64,000 nt of DNA from Anaeramoeba flamelloides (lineage: Eukaryota; Metamonada; Anaeramoebidae): assembly GCA_027625915.1 (NCBI GenBank), contig JANTQA010000012.1, forward strand, positions 6,036,501 through 6,100,500, in the 5' to 3' direction. The position numbers were made by a program, and so were the translations under genes. The notes beneath the pieces were generated by a model, which was not told where the DNA came from, made no database searches, and saw nothing but the letters and a program-made list of their open reading frames with translations. Numbering within the stretch: position 1 is the first letter of the stretch; the number at the start of each line of letters is the position of its first letter. Shown here one piece after another: positions 45,302-56,569 of the stretch.

Positions 45302-45715
45302 TTGATAATATGAGGCTTAAATTTTATTAATTCAATTTGATCGAAAATCATATTAAACTCCAATTTAATTTTTTTTTGTCACAAAAATTCAATTTTTAAA
45401 AAACGCTTATTAAATTAATTATCTGAGAAATATTAAATTAACCCCCCTTTCTTTATTAAAATTTAATCATTATTTATCATTTATAATTATCATAAAACAT
45501 AAAATAAATAATTAAAACTAATAATAATAATATTCTCCTAATCTATAACTTCATATATTTATATATATTTATCATTTTTTTTTTTTTATTTGTATGTTAA
45601 AAAAAAATCTAAAATAAATAGGAAAACATCAATGTCACAAAAAAAGAAGACTAAACAAATAGTATCGATTGAAGAAAAAAAAGAATTGGAAAGGGAATCA
45701 GGTGGTTGTTGCTAA
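29158..45715 (+). CDS. Rab-family small GTPase
   Basis: Seven exons: 29158-29231, 29322-29424, 29528-29540 (13 nt), 29683-29698 (16 nt), 33323-33521, 36973-37076 and 45622-45715; 603 nt, 200 aa, all GT-AG and in phase. Motifs: P-loop GDGEVGKS (13-20), switch I TVGIEYK (38-44), WDTAGQE (60-66) with catalytic Gln65, NKLD (119-122), and G5 SAL (149-151; the usual Lys is Leu). The end, GGCC, is a double-cysteine geranylgeranylation site. Rab proteins recruit effectors to membranes and steer vesicle traffic; WDTAGQERFRAITGNYYR marks Rab rather than Ras or Rho. It looks Rab1/8/18-like but the subfamily is not settled. Introns 4-6 are 3624, 3451 and 8545 bp, so the prenylation signal lies 8.5 kb from the GTPase core. 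Without the last exon the frame would stop right after SSFEM and lack a lipid anchor. Confidence 0.93.
31438..31637. mobile_element. TA-flanked MITE, copy 2
   Basis: A 200-bp relative of 26989-27184: it starts TAGTCAATTCCACTTTTTAA and ends AAAGTGGAATTTACTG, flanked by TA. The internal GCACAAACTTTCAATGAAAT and its inverted partner are shared. The two copies differ mainly by point changes and the loop. Confidence 0.85.
32680..32850 (+). repeat. LINE-tail-like dispersed repeat, copy 3
   Basis: AGAAAACTAAATTTAGTTTT and the final TTCTTAACAATAAATCC match 9270-9440; the middle is more diverged. Confidence 0.4.
34030..34330. repeat. Dispersed repeat, inverted partner of 3900-4170
   Basis: Carries the reverse complements of the blocks listed for 3900-4170, notably TGTCTCAGTATTAGCAAGTA and CCACTTGATATTTTTCCTTT. 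Confidence 0.5.
34530..34710 (+). repeat. Dispersed repeat family B, copy
   Basis: GGAAATTTCATTAACAATTA, GATCGATCAAATGGTGAGAC and GATCAAACGAAAGTAGTTAC match the other copies. It precedes a LINE RT remnant by about 200 bp, as the copy at 7640 precedes one by about 400 bp. Confidence 0.55.
34905..36345 (+). mobile_element. Decayed non-LTR retrotransposon 3' part, split by an insert
   Basis: The first segment, 34905-35265, encodes LFKSFILSQLTYGLEIF, then in another frame LNSWIKQCITGICKINGNTP, the usual order after the LINE RT core (YGLE, then W, then TP). The second segment, 36100-36345, encodes CLKYYHKETGRKYSYIFL and CPSYGKYR, like the Cys-His C-terminal motif of LINE ORF2. Between them lies hairpin cluster 2. 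Several stops and frame changes mean it is dead. Confidence 0.6.
35295..35995. repeat. Hairpin cluster 2, inside a LINE remnant
   Basis: A head-to-tail set of palindromic modules: one with TTCTAGAATTTAAAAGAATT facing AATTCTGGAAAAC; one with GAAATAAACCGAAAATTTAT facing AAATTTTCTGTTTATTTC; one with CTTGAGTTTTCTGTTTATTT facing its complement. Links read AAGTGTCGTTGGG, GGCACTCTACGACACTTGAC and GGCACTTGAAGACACTT. The ends GGAAGTGTC and GACACTTC are inverted with respect to each other, so the cluster may itself be one inserted unit. Confidence 0.65.
38044..38262 (-). pseudogene. F-box-like gene fragment, antisense in the Rab intron
   Basis: The minus strand opens with MLEFTLLDLPTEIP, which resembles the start of an F-box (Leu-Pro-x-Glu-Ile). 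The same open frame later has ERCVSKFWWNFF, which recalls the Cys-x-x-W end of an F-box. The stretch between lacks F-box features and may hold a short intron, and nothing recognisable follows. A decayed fragment or chance likeness is possible; the call is weak. Confidence 0.25.
41400..41690 (-). repeat. Dispersed repeat family E, inverted copy
   Basis: Reverse complement of 26300-26640 and 59130-59430: TTCATTTTGATGTTCAATTG, TTTTTACTTTTTCAACAACA, AATAACACATTTTTACTTTG and CTAATATCCATTCGAGCCCT. Confidence 0.65.
43480..43855. repeat. Hairpin cluster 3
   Basis: Four or so palindromic modules. The clearest runs 43768-43850: CCTAGG, T8, ACTTTTTGGAATAAACTGAA, then its inverted copy ending AACCTAACG. 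A sister module ends just before it, and the upstream modules use TTTCCCGAATTCAAAAGAAT facing AATTCTGGAAAGCC. Links read AGTGTCCTAGG and AACGAAA. Sister palindromes match each other closely, as expected from amplification. Confidence 0.75.
45261..45300. repeat. (TA)n microsatellite
   Basis: About 40 bp of alternating T and A, about 320 bp upstream of the last Rab exon. Confidence 0.95.
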
Positions 45716-48456
45716 AGAACTACATCAATACAACATATTATAAATATAATTAAACAATGATTTTAAAAATTTTATGAATGTTTTTTTTTTTTTTTTTGAA
45801 TAAATGAATTTTAAATCACCGTCGTAACGGACCCTTATTTACATGTGTAATGTGTATATACATTTGCTAAAGTAATTAAATTATATCAACAACTGAAATT
45901 GATTATTCTTTAATGTTTTTTTTTTGATCATAAAAAAAAAACAGAAAATAAAAAAATAATATATAAATAATAAATTTATTTTTTTTTTTTTGATTAATTT
46001 ATAATTTATTTATTATAATTTTATTTTTTTTTAATGTATTTTCAACCAATAAATTATTAAATATTGGTTTATTATATCATTAATATCAATTTAAATTTAT
46101 CTGGATTAATAGATGAAAGAAAAAGCACTTTTCACAAAAAAAAATTATCAAAAAATTAATAAAAAAATCTGAGTAGGTTTGGTTGGATCATGTTATTCAA
46201 AAAGCAATACAAAGGAAACTAACCACGATTTTTCAGAAACAAAAAAATGAAGATCTTTAAACAACTTTAAATCTAAATGTTCATATTGTCAATGATTTTT
46301 GACCAATGCGTTCGGTTGAATTGTTACATTGTCTCCACAAACAATTAACCCGTTCCAGCCCTACTGAGTAAATTTATAAGACATAGAAATTGATTTTCTA
46401 TTCTGAAATTTTGGTAAATTTTTAAAAATGCGATTATTTGCGATGCGATTATTTGCGAGAAAAACAAAATTTTTTTATTTTGTGTCTTATTTGATTTCTA
46501 AACTTACAAAATGTTGACATGTGTGTTGATAGTTTGTTATTTATATCAAAAAAAAAATTTTTGTTCAATAGAATAAAAAATATGAATTGGTCAAAAAGGA
46601 CAATTTTTACCCAAATATACAAATTTCGAAATTTTCAAAATTTGCGAATATTTGCGATTCATTTAACATTTATTTAACATTTTATAGAGATTGGTTAGGT
46701 AGGATTAGTATATTTTAGTTGAGTGACCTACGCCACCACACTCGTTCCTAACTTACTCAACACATCCTACTAACCCTATCTAAACTAACCTACAAACCAT
46801 ACACAATTCTAACACTCTCTAACGTACCCTACCTACCCTACCTACCCTACCATACCTACCCATATAAAATGTTAAATAAAATGTTAAATAAAATGTTAAA
46901 TAAAATGTTAAATAAAAATGAAAATGTTAAATAAAATGTTAAATAAATCGCAAATATTCGCAAATTTTGAAAATTTCGAAATTTGTATATTTGGTCAAAA
47001 ATTATCATTTTTGACCAATTCATATTTTTAATTCTATTGTACAATTTTTTTTTTTTTGATATACAAAACAAACTATCAGCACATATGTAAACTTTTTGTA
47101 AGTTTAGACCTGATTACAGCGACAAATTAAAAAATTATTATTTTTCTCGCAAATAATCGCATCGCAAATAATTGCAATTTTGGTATATTCCCGAAATTTT
47201 ATTTTGTACAACGAGCCTATAAAGATTTAGTTAAACCCATCATAAACTATAAAAATTATAATACAAGATTAACAATAAGTTATTCATTTTTTTCTTTTTC
47301 CTTTGGTTTGGAAATTGACTAACAAATTCTTAAAAATACATACATTAGTGTGGTTCTTCAATTTCTAAAATTGTTAAAATCTCGGCTTTTTACGTTTTAA
47401 AAACAAAATCGAAAAATACTTTCAAGTTTCCAGGGTTTCTGTGATTTCTTATGATTTCTGTGATTTCTGTGATTTCTTATCTTGAGATAATTTAATTTTT
47501 GTTTTTGTTTTTACAAAAAAATAACTCGAATGAAGTACCAGAATTTGAAATTTTTAAATTGTGATCGAAATTGAATTTTCTATTTAAAAACCATAATTTT
47601 ATAATAGAAAACCAATTTCTATGTCTTATAAATTTACTCAGTAGGGTTGGAACCGGTTAACTGTTTGTGGAGACAATGTAACAATTCAACCGAACCCATT
47701 GGTTAAAAATTATTGACAATATGAACATTTATATTTAAAGTTGTTTAAAGATCTTCATTTTTTTGTTTCTGAAAAATTGTGGTTAGTTTTCAATTTCATT
47801 TTCACGATCTTCAACAAGGTGTTCAAGTCCATGTATCTCAAAATTTCTTGTTCATTTTCCATTTAAAAAATGAAATTTTGATTTTTTGATCCAAATTGGA
47901 GAATATTTCCAAGATACTAACAATCATAATGTAAATGAGATTGGAACATATTGTCTTGAGAAAAATTGTTGAATTGAACACTTCGTCCTTAAACAAAAAA
48001 ATCTAAATACTTTTCTCTACAAATAAAGTATTTTAAACAATTTTTTCTCTATTTGTTCTTAAATTCTAAATCTCATATTTGTATTGGTTTTAAAAGTTAT
48101 CAATTAACAACAAAAATCATTATTCAATTGACCAATCTTTTGATTTTATCCTTTATTCTTTTCTACTATTTAACAAAATTATCAAAAAGAAAATAAAAAA
48201 TATTTTGCACTTTTTCTAGTCACTTTGGTTTTTGGTTTGTGTCCATGGAATTCATTTTTCAATTCTACTGACTAAGGTAACATTGAAAGTTTCTAAACCA
48301 ATTCTGTAATTAATTAACTTTTAATATAATAAACCTACAAACTACTAAAACGAATTTCAAGATCCTTCATTTTTTTTATTATTTTCTTCTGATTAAAAAT
48401 CTTTTTCTTTAAAACAAATAGATTTATTATCTTTCCCATAACCTTTTCAGTCTTTA
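45716..48456. other. Spacer between Rab and eS24 genes
   Basis: Dominated by the palindromic satellite element (46215-47791). After it, 47791-47990 carries a sequence related to 19450-19800, including the empty site for the MITE at 19575. Just before the eS24 start, ACCTTTTCAG looks like a splice acceptor, so a 5'-UTR intron is possible. Confidence 0.55.
46215..47791. mobile_element. Long palindromic (foldback-type) element with 12-bp satellite
   Basis: The left arm 46215-46687 is the inverted copy of 46863-47210 plus 47578-47791. The outer ends are AACTAACCAC and GTGGTTAGTTTT. Strong shared blocks are AATTTATAAGACATAGAAAT, TGTGGAGACAATGTAACAAT and ATGCGATTATTTGCGAG. The right arm has an extra 365-bp stretch (47211-47577). 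The loop carries TAGGTAGGATTAG and CTACCCTAC repeats and an array of TTAAATAAAATG units (46863-46945). No transposase is seen, so it is non-autonomous. A partial copy is at 14340-14910. Confidence 0.8.
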
Positions 48457-49123
48457 ATGTCAACAAAAATTAAAAAAGAAGGAACAGTTACTGTTCGTAC
48501 AAGACGTGTAATGAGCAATAGATTATTACGAAGAAAACAAATGATTATTGATATTCTTCACCCAGGTCTTGCCAATGTGTCTAAAGAAGAACTTAGACAA
48601 AGAGTTGGAAGAGTAATTACTTTTAGTTTATGACTATTTTTTGTTTTTAATTCGATCTTTTTTTTCTTAATATTTTTATTTTTGCTTTTTTTGATCTTTT
48701 TTTGATTTTTCTTTTTTTTTTTTTTTGCTTTTTCTTTTTTTTCTTTTCAAAAAAAATTGCAAACAAACTAAAAAAAAAATAACTTCTATTGAATCAAAAA
48801 CAAATAAAAAAAAAACAAATTTTAATTCCTTTTACGTCTCGAAATAGATGTACCATCTTAAAGATCCAAAATGTGTTCAATTATTTGGTTTTAAAACAGT
48901 TTATGGTGGCGGAAGAAGCTCAGGCTTTTGTTTAATTTATGATGATGCTGAATCTATGATGAAATTTGAACCTAAATACCGTTTAATCAGACTTGGACTT
49001 TTAGTCAAACCAGAAACAAACAGAAGAGCTAAAAAGGATCGTAAAAACAAAGGTAAAAAATTCAGAGGTAAATTCAAATTTGTTGGTGGAAAGCCAAAAA
49101 AGAAAAAGAAAGATGATGATTAA
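48457..49123 (+). CDS. RPS24: 40S ribosomal protein eS24
   Basis: Two exons, 48457-48612 and 48848-49123, joined in phase 0 by a 235-bp GT-AG intron; 143 aa. It is a structural protein of the small ribosomal subunit. The N-terminal half has [20 protein letters not shown] and DILHPG, matching the eS24 signature. Exon 2 has [19 protein letters not shown], the family's conserved FGF(R/K)T-x-GGG-(K/R) block, and a lysine-rich tail typical of RNA contact. Length is close to the usual 130-145 aa. The junction falls just before the conserved Met-Tyr. A candidate poly(A) signal AATAAA is at 49317. ACCTTTTCAG directly before the start suggests a 5'-UTR intron. Confidence 0.97.
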
Positions 49124-51685
49124 ATTTAAAACAACTTTCCTTATCGATTTAGATTACAATATCCTTTTCGTTGTTTTTTGAGTTTTATTTTTAGATTTTT
49201 TTTTAGATTTAATTTTAAACAACTTTTTATAAATTTATTATTCAAACTAAAGGGTATGTCATCGATTTTCTTTTTTTTTCTAAATGATCCTAAACATATT
49301 CTGGTTTATTTACGATAATAAAGAATCAAAAAAAAACTTTTATTTTTTTATAAAATTGTTGGATTTTCTTTTTTTTTTTTTTATTTGGAGACATTTGATC
49401 CTTATTTTTTTTTACTTCAGCACATTTTAAAAACTTTTTTATAATAGAAACAAGCTATTATTCAATTCAATATCAATTCTTTAACGTAATTTGTATTAAT
49501 GAACTCGAAAACATAAAAAAATCTACCAGTATATTTTAAAGTAAATTATAAAAAAAAATTTTTATCATATCTTGAAATTGAAAAATGGCGTAAAAATTTG
49601 ATTACTTGAAAACAGACTTGCGTTTAAAGCTATTTTCAGAAATGAAATATTTGTTTTTGAAAAGTTTGATACATTTTTCTCATTTTTTGAAAGTTATAAA
49701 TTCGACATACAGTGATCAAAATAATTCGTGCAAAAAGACTATAATCATTGTTTCAAAATATTATCCGTGTTTTTTTTTCTTTTTGTTACAAGGCAAAATC
49801 CAATCTACTACCAAATAATATACCTAAGTTCAAATCAATTTTGAAAGTAAAAGTCTGGTTATTTTTGGTAAAATTTAAATTATTCATGCAAATAGTTGAA
49901 AATTTTCACTGAATAATAATTTAACAAGAAGATTTTTTACTAATAATGATTAATTCGTTTTTAAATACATTAAATTGTCTCAATTTACTTAATTTTTTGG
50001 TATTTTCCATTACCTTATGTTTTTCCACTAAATCAGTAGCAAAAAAAAAAAATGATTAAAAATAAAGAAAAAAAAAGTATCAGAAAAAAAAAAAAAAAAT
50101 AAAATAAAAAACAAAAAAAAAAATTTTGAGAAGAAAAAAAAAAAGAAACAATTGATTAAGTAGAAAAAAAATTAAACAAAATAAGTTAAAATAATGCTGA
50201 TCTCTAACTTTGAAAATATTTAAATGATAAAAATAGAGAATGAACTCTCAAAAAACTATCATTAACATTATAAAGTGGGTCAAAATTCTTGGAAAATAAT
50301 TTATAACATAAATATTATAAAATATCAATTCCTTTTTTAAAATTGACCTTTGAAGAATAATGAAGAAATAAGTGGAATATTATATATATATTAGATTTTT
50401 ATTGGGATATGGATAATGAAAATCTAATCAACCACTCTACCTTCGTCATTTAGAAATTAATAAACCAAAATTCTTAGTTCCGATAAAAAAAAAAAAAAAA
50501 ACACCTTTTTATTACAAAATATGATCAAATGGAATTCAAATCAAAATAAATAGTATTGTTCAGAAATAATTTTCATATTTTTAATAACATTATAAAATCT
50601 ATTTTCATTTTGTAAATATATATATTTCTTATCATAAAAAAATATACTAAAGTAATTTAAAATAAATGAAAATAAGAAAAATAGATAAATCTCAAAATAT
50701 TATTTAAATTTTGGATAATCCTAATTTAATATTTTCTTATAAAACTATTTAATGCTTTAACACAACTAATAAGTTCATTACAAATCCCCATTTTAGACTG
50801 GAAAATATTTCAGTCCCATAATTTAAATTTTAAATGTACTGAAAATAAATTTGGATTAGAAAAAAAAATGATTTGTTCTTTGAATAAAACCCGTAATTTT
50901 TGCAGAAAAAAAAAACAGAAAGAAAGTAGAAAATTTCGATTTTTAGCTATATACCATTTCAAAAAACCAATTCAAAATTGTGATTGTAATTAATTATTAT
51001 TACAACATATAGAAATTTTGGCAATGATTTCTAAATATGTTAAATATGATTTCAACTTTTTTTATTCTTTTAACTTGCTTGGTATAAAGATTTTGGTGCT
51101 TTAAATTCAAAGAAAATTTATAAAAATTATCAACGTTTAGAATATTCTTTACTTAAAATCGGTTTGAACATTGGGTAAGTAGAGATTTAAAAATGGTGGA
51201 AAAAAGGAAATTTTATAAAAAATAGTTTTTTGTTTTTTCATTTTTCAGATTAACCAAAAATTGTTTTGAAATATTTTCACCTAATTAGGAATAAGGTACT
51301 TTTTTAACCTCTCCATAGTAATTCATTTGTGATCAAAAAAAAGGCACACATTGTAATAATTTCAATTTAATTATTCCTATGAAAAAAAACACTATAAATT
51401 TTTCAAAATATAAATCTGGGTTAAGAAACAAATACTATCAATTTTGAGATTTTGATATAAAATCTTCATATTAATTGTTTCAAAAACTTAAAAGAGATCA
51501 CACTTCACTTACAAATTACCCAATGTTTTAAAAAACTTTTTAAACCCTTAAAAATTAATTAGACTTGAAAAATTACTTTCTCGAAAAAATTTCCATTTTT
51601 TTCATTTTACAATCAAGATAAAAACTCAATTCATTTATTTTGAATTTTAGATCTGTCTCATAATCAAAAGAAACATTAAAGAGAC
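49124..51685. other. Spacer between eS24 and the PAS-PH gene
   Basis: Starts with the eS24 3' region. It holds a partial family D copy (49730-49920) and a block near 50240-50300 with TTAACATTATAAAGTG-GTCAAAA that also occurs near 36730. Long A-runs lie at 50040-50180. No gene is visible. Confidence 0.55.
49730..49920 (+). repeat. Dispersed repeat family D, partial copy
   Basis: GACTATAATCATTGTTTCAA, CCAATCTACTACCAAATAAT, CCTAAGTTCAAATCAA and TGGTAAAATTTAAATTA match the first third of 17330-17790; the rest is missing. Confidence 0.55.
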
Positions 51686-54327
51686 ATGGGAAATCAAAAC
51701 AACGTTTCTCCTTTCATTTCAGAAAATGGTTTAATTTATGGCCTGCCTTCTGATACTCAAACAAGCTTTTGTGTTTGTGATGAACAAACCAAAATTATTG
51801 ATGTCAGTAATGCATTTTGTATCTTATTTAAATGCGAGAAAGAAGACTATATCGGAAAGCTTCTTAGTGAACGTCCAAGTACCTAAAATTTTTTATTGTC
51901 ATTTCATACATCCCAAAAATTCCTTTTTTTAAAAATCGTTTACTGATTTTGAACTTTTTTTTTCTTTTTAATAAATAAACACAAAAATAAAAAACAAACA
52001 CAAACAACAAAAAACAAAACAAAAATTAAAAATGATAATCACATTTCATTTGTTCAAAAGAAAAAACAACAACAACTTGGGTTATCTTCAAAAATGGCAA
52101 TTAAAAAAAATCCAAAAAATTCTTCAAAGGTAAAGCTATTTCAGCAATTCTTCACAAACAAATATTACACAAGAAAAGAAAAGAAAAAAAAAAAAACAAA
52201 AGATCTTTTGTTTTAAATCGAATTATTTTTCTCTCTGTTCTTCAAGAACTGTTTTTCAAAATAACAAAATCTCTTTTTAACCAAAAAAATACCTCTTTTT
52301 TGTGATTCTTTTAAATAATTATTATTGATCTCCTAGTTTCCAAGGTAATTATCAGACACAATGGGAATTCCAAAGATTCACAAACGAAAATTTCTTTGCA
52401 AAAGTTCAAATATGTTGTGGGCTATTAAACAAAGAAAAAGCATTTCGAGTTATAATACAAGAAATTGAAAATCCAATTTACCAGCCTTGTGTACAACAAC
52501 CAAGACAATTACCAGATTTGATCTCGCCTTTTAGTTTGTTTTTTCACCATTTATTTTTTTTCATTGATTAAAATTTCTCTTCTTAATAATTTTTTTTTTG
52601 TTAATAATCATGAAACCTACCAATTAACGTTAACCATTCACAAGTATTAGTCGTAAATTTATAAAGACACAAATTTTACAATTGAGCTGTAATATTATCG
52701 AAAAAAGAGATCACTTCAACCAAAAAACTCAAAGGAACTAAAAGTAACCAAATAGTCTGACCAATACCATACTTTTCCAATTAATAAATAAAAAAAGAAG
52801 ATCTTGTAAACAAATAAGTTTCAACTCTCTAAAGTGAAATTCAAAATATAAACAAGAATTTTCCAAAATCGAATCAAAATGAAAATTTTTAGAAATCAAT
52901 TTACTTCCTTATTCAACTTTGAAATTAAATTAATTTTTATTTTTTTTTCATTTGAATATAACAGTTGCAATTCAAATTTATTCTTGAATTCATAAAAAAA
53001 GTTGTGTACGATTTTGTATGCATCTCACAATATACAATTTATCATTTTTAATTGTAAAGTCAGTTTTTTAAAAATATATTTTTAATAATGAGAAATACTT
53101 TTCAAATTATTATTTCTTTGTTTTCAAGAGATGGAGACAAATGATAAAATTATATTTTGTTTTTTAATATGAATTTTAATTATGGGTTATCAAAATTTTA
53201 TTATTTAAATATATAACCATTTTTTAGTTTTAGAATCTTTAAAAAAAAAATGAAATTTAAAAAAAAAAACTGAGAATAACAATCAAATTAAAAGACATGC
53301 GAAACAATTATAAAAATTTCAAACAATCATAATAGTAAACTCAAACCATCAGATATTAGTAAGAAAAATTCAAAATAATTCCTTATAAAAAAAAAAACAA
53401 AGCCAATAGTGGCTAAAAATTTAATTTTAATATTGAGAATTTGACAAAATACGAAAAAAAAAAATAAGAATAATCAATTAAATACTACTTTTGCAATTCA
53501 CGAAATTGTCTCAAAGGGCTTTGGTACAATCCCATTGAAATTATGAAGGGACATTTATGAAGATATTCTCCAATTTGGATCAAAAAAGCTTTTTTCGTCA
53601 TTTTTGTATTATTAAAAATAAAAAAAATAAAAAAAATAAAAAAAGAAAATATCTTGATCTCCTACAAAAATAAGGAATCATAATGATAAATTTGACTATA
53701 AAAATGCAATTCAATTAAGGAAACTAAAATTCCCAAGAAAAACACCAAATTTACTAAATGAATTTTAAATTTTTTTTTTTGTACAAGTTCTGAATCAATT
53801 AATTCTTTGCTTTATTATTTAAGTGAAGAATTTTAAAATATTATTATTCCATAATTCGAGAATAAAATAGATATTTTTTTCTTTTGGAATTAAAAGATTT
53901 TAAATGAATTTAAAAGTACACACACTCTATATCTATAGTTAGTATTAATATATTGAATTGTCTCAGTTTTAAATACAAAGTTGTCACTATTGACAAAAAA
54001 ATCTAAAAAAAAAAAAAAAATATCATTAATAAAAAGAAGAACTATCCAAAATTTACAAAAAAATTAAAAACAATTAAAAAAAAAAATAATAATAAAACCA
54101 AAAAAAAAAAAAATCACAATTAATCATTTCTTTCTTTATTAAAAACTAATACTCTACAAATTAGAATTCAAATTTAGAGTTCTCAAACTGATTTTTTACT
54201 TTTCTTTTTTATTAAACTAAAATTGAAAATCTTTCTCAATATTATAAAAAGAATCTAATAATTTTAATATGTCTAAAGAAAAAACTTAAATATTTCAATT
54301 TCAAATGAAAACAAAACTATTATCTTC

Positions 54328-54375
<48 letters not shown>

Positions 54376-56506
54376 TAGTTTGTCTTTATTAAAATACAAA
54401 GTTAATTTTCTTTATTAATAAAAAAATATTCTATACTTAATATATATATTAATAAATAATTTCTCTCTGTAAATTACGATTATTTTTTACAAAAAAAAAA
54501 AAAAAAAAAAAAAAGTTCAACAGCATAATCAACAAATTCAGGGGTATTTATGGAAAAGTTCTTTAAGAGGAAGTGAATCTGAAAAGGAAATTTTATATAA
54601 TTTCTATTCTTTGTCTGAAAAATATAAAGATTCTATAAGGAATCTACAAAACCAATTAAAAATAGAAAAATATCGAAGTGAATTTTTCTCATATCAAACA
54701 TTGGATGAAGACGATATCAATTATTTAAACAATAATGAACAACTTGTAAATCAGGAATATTCGTTTGATATTATGACTCTGGATCAAGAACGAAAACAAA
54801 AAAAAACTCGAATAATTGTTTCAATTGGACATATAATTCTTCAAATTGAGAATGAACATTTTTTAATTACAAACACATCAAATTTAATTATCAAAATTCA
54901 TCCAAAATATAATTTTCTTCTTCAAATGATTTGGGAAGAAAAAAAATTTAAATTTGCATTTTTATCTGAAGAAAGTAGAAATCTATTTATAGAAAAATTA
55001 AAAACTGTATTTAAAAAATCAATTACATCGATTTCCCAAAATACTAATAAAAATATTGTAGACGAAAATGAAAAAGAGGAGGAAGGTGAAGAGGGAAAGG
55101 AAAGGGAAAAGGAAGAGGAAGAGGAAAATGGAAGAGAAAATGAGGTGGGGAATAATAATGACGATGAAGAGGAGGAAGGAGAGTTACCTGTAAATAAAAA
55201 TGAAAATGAAAAAATTAATGAAAATGAAAAAAATAACGAAAATAAAAATAAAAAAGAGCAAAATAGTGGATCAGAAAATATTCAACAAAACGAAAATACT
55301 GATAGACATTTAAAGCCTGAAGATAGAAATTCATCTTTTACAATGACAACATTAAACTCTGAAGAAAAAAAAAAAATAGTATTTTTATCAAATAAAGATC
55401 TTTCAAAGGAAATTGAAAACAGTGATGGAGTTAAATCTGAAAATAATATTGTTAATAAACAAAAAAATGAGAACATGAAAAGAGCAAACAAAAATCAAAA
55501 AATAAATCCAAAAATTAAATATTCAAATGATTGGTCAGTTTATGTTTTGAAATCAAATGAAAATTCATTAGAAACCGGAAGTGTTCATTTAGGGAAAGGA
55601 GAATTTTTATTAAAGTCAAAAACATTTTCTGTCCAAGTTAATTATCAGCAGAATTTAATTGTTTCGAGAAACCCCATGAGGAAAAGAAATATCAAATTCC
55701 AATATGAAGAGCAAATATATGAAGCGACATTTAGCGAAGATATGTTTGCTGATGAATTTATGCAAATATATGAAAAAATGTTTCAAAAATTTGATCCAAA
55801 TGCAATCGAGAGTAAAAATGAAAACAAAAAAAATAAACTTAAGCAGCATATCGAATTTTTAGATGATGAGCAAGAAAATGGACTTGAAGAAATGGGCGGT
55901 GGGTCAATGTTCATGTTGGATTTTTTAAAAATGGATCAAAACTGGGAGCTTTTCCAGCAATTTGAAGTGTTAGAAGAATTCCGAGCATCAATAGTAAATG
56001 AACAAGTCAAATCTAATAAAGTGGTGATTATCAAAGTTCTGCCGAATAAATTAATGTTTGGCGAATTGGAATTTTCAATCATTAACTTGAAAGTTAAAGA
56101 AAGCAATTCAAAAAAAACTTATGTGTATATTACATTTCCTCATCAAAAAAAGTCCATAACAATTATGTTTAAAGATTTGGAAGAAAAAAAAAAATTCATT
56201 TCAATCTATAAAGTTAATGCAAAAAAATTTATACAATTACAAAAAGAAAAGAAAAAACAAGAAAAAAATAAACGAAAAAAACTGAAAAAAAATAAATCAC
56301 AAACCGTTTCAATAAAAGAAAAAACATTAATAAATAAATTTAAAAAAAATTTTCTAACAACAAAGGCAAAAGTTAATGAAAATAATCATCATAAATCAAC
56401 AGAAATTTCTGAGACAAATTCTAAAAAAATAAATGAAGAAAATCAAAACGGAAACGGGAATGGGAAAGAAAGGGGAAAGGAAAAGGAAAAAGTAATTGAA
56501 AATGAA

Positions 56507-56569
<63 letters not shown>

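Larger units (their letters stand above)
37077..45621 (+). other. Intron 6 of the Rab gene (8.5 kb)
   Basis: The donor AT|GTAATA lies within what would otherwise be read as Met then stop; the acceptor is AATAAATAG|GAAAAC. It separates the GTPase core from the prenylated tail. It contains an antisense F-box-like fragment (38044-38262), an inverted family E copy (41400-41690), hairpin cluster 3 (43480-43855) and a TA microsatellite (45261-45300). No further Rab exon is needed. Confidence 0.7.

Noticed and set aside
46790..46860. Telomere-like CTACCCTACCTACCC repeats
   Set aside because: The run is short, irregular and internal to the palindromic element; there is no extended telomeric array.
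55282..55849. Two minus-strand open frames of 64-69 codons within the PAS-PH exon
   Set aside because: They lie opposite a long, clearly coding exon and read as Phe-rich complements of Lys/Asn codons.
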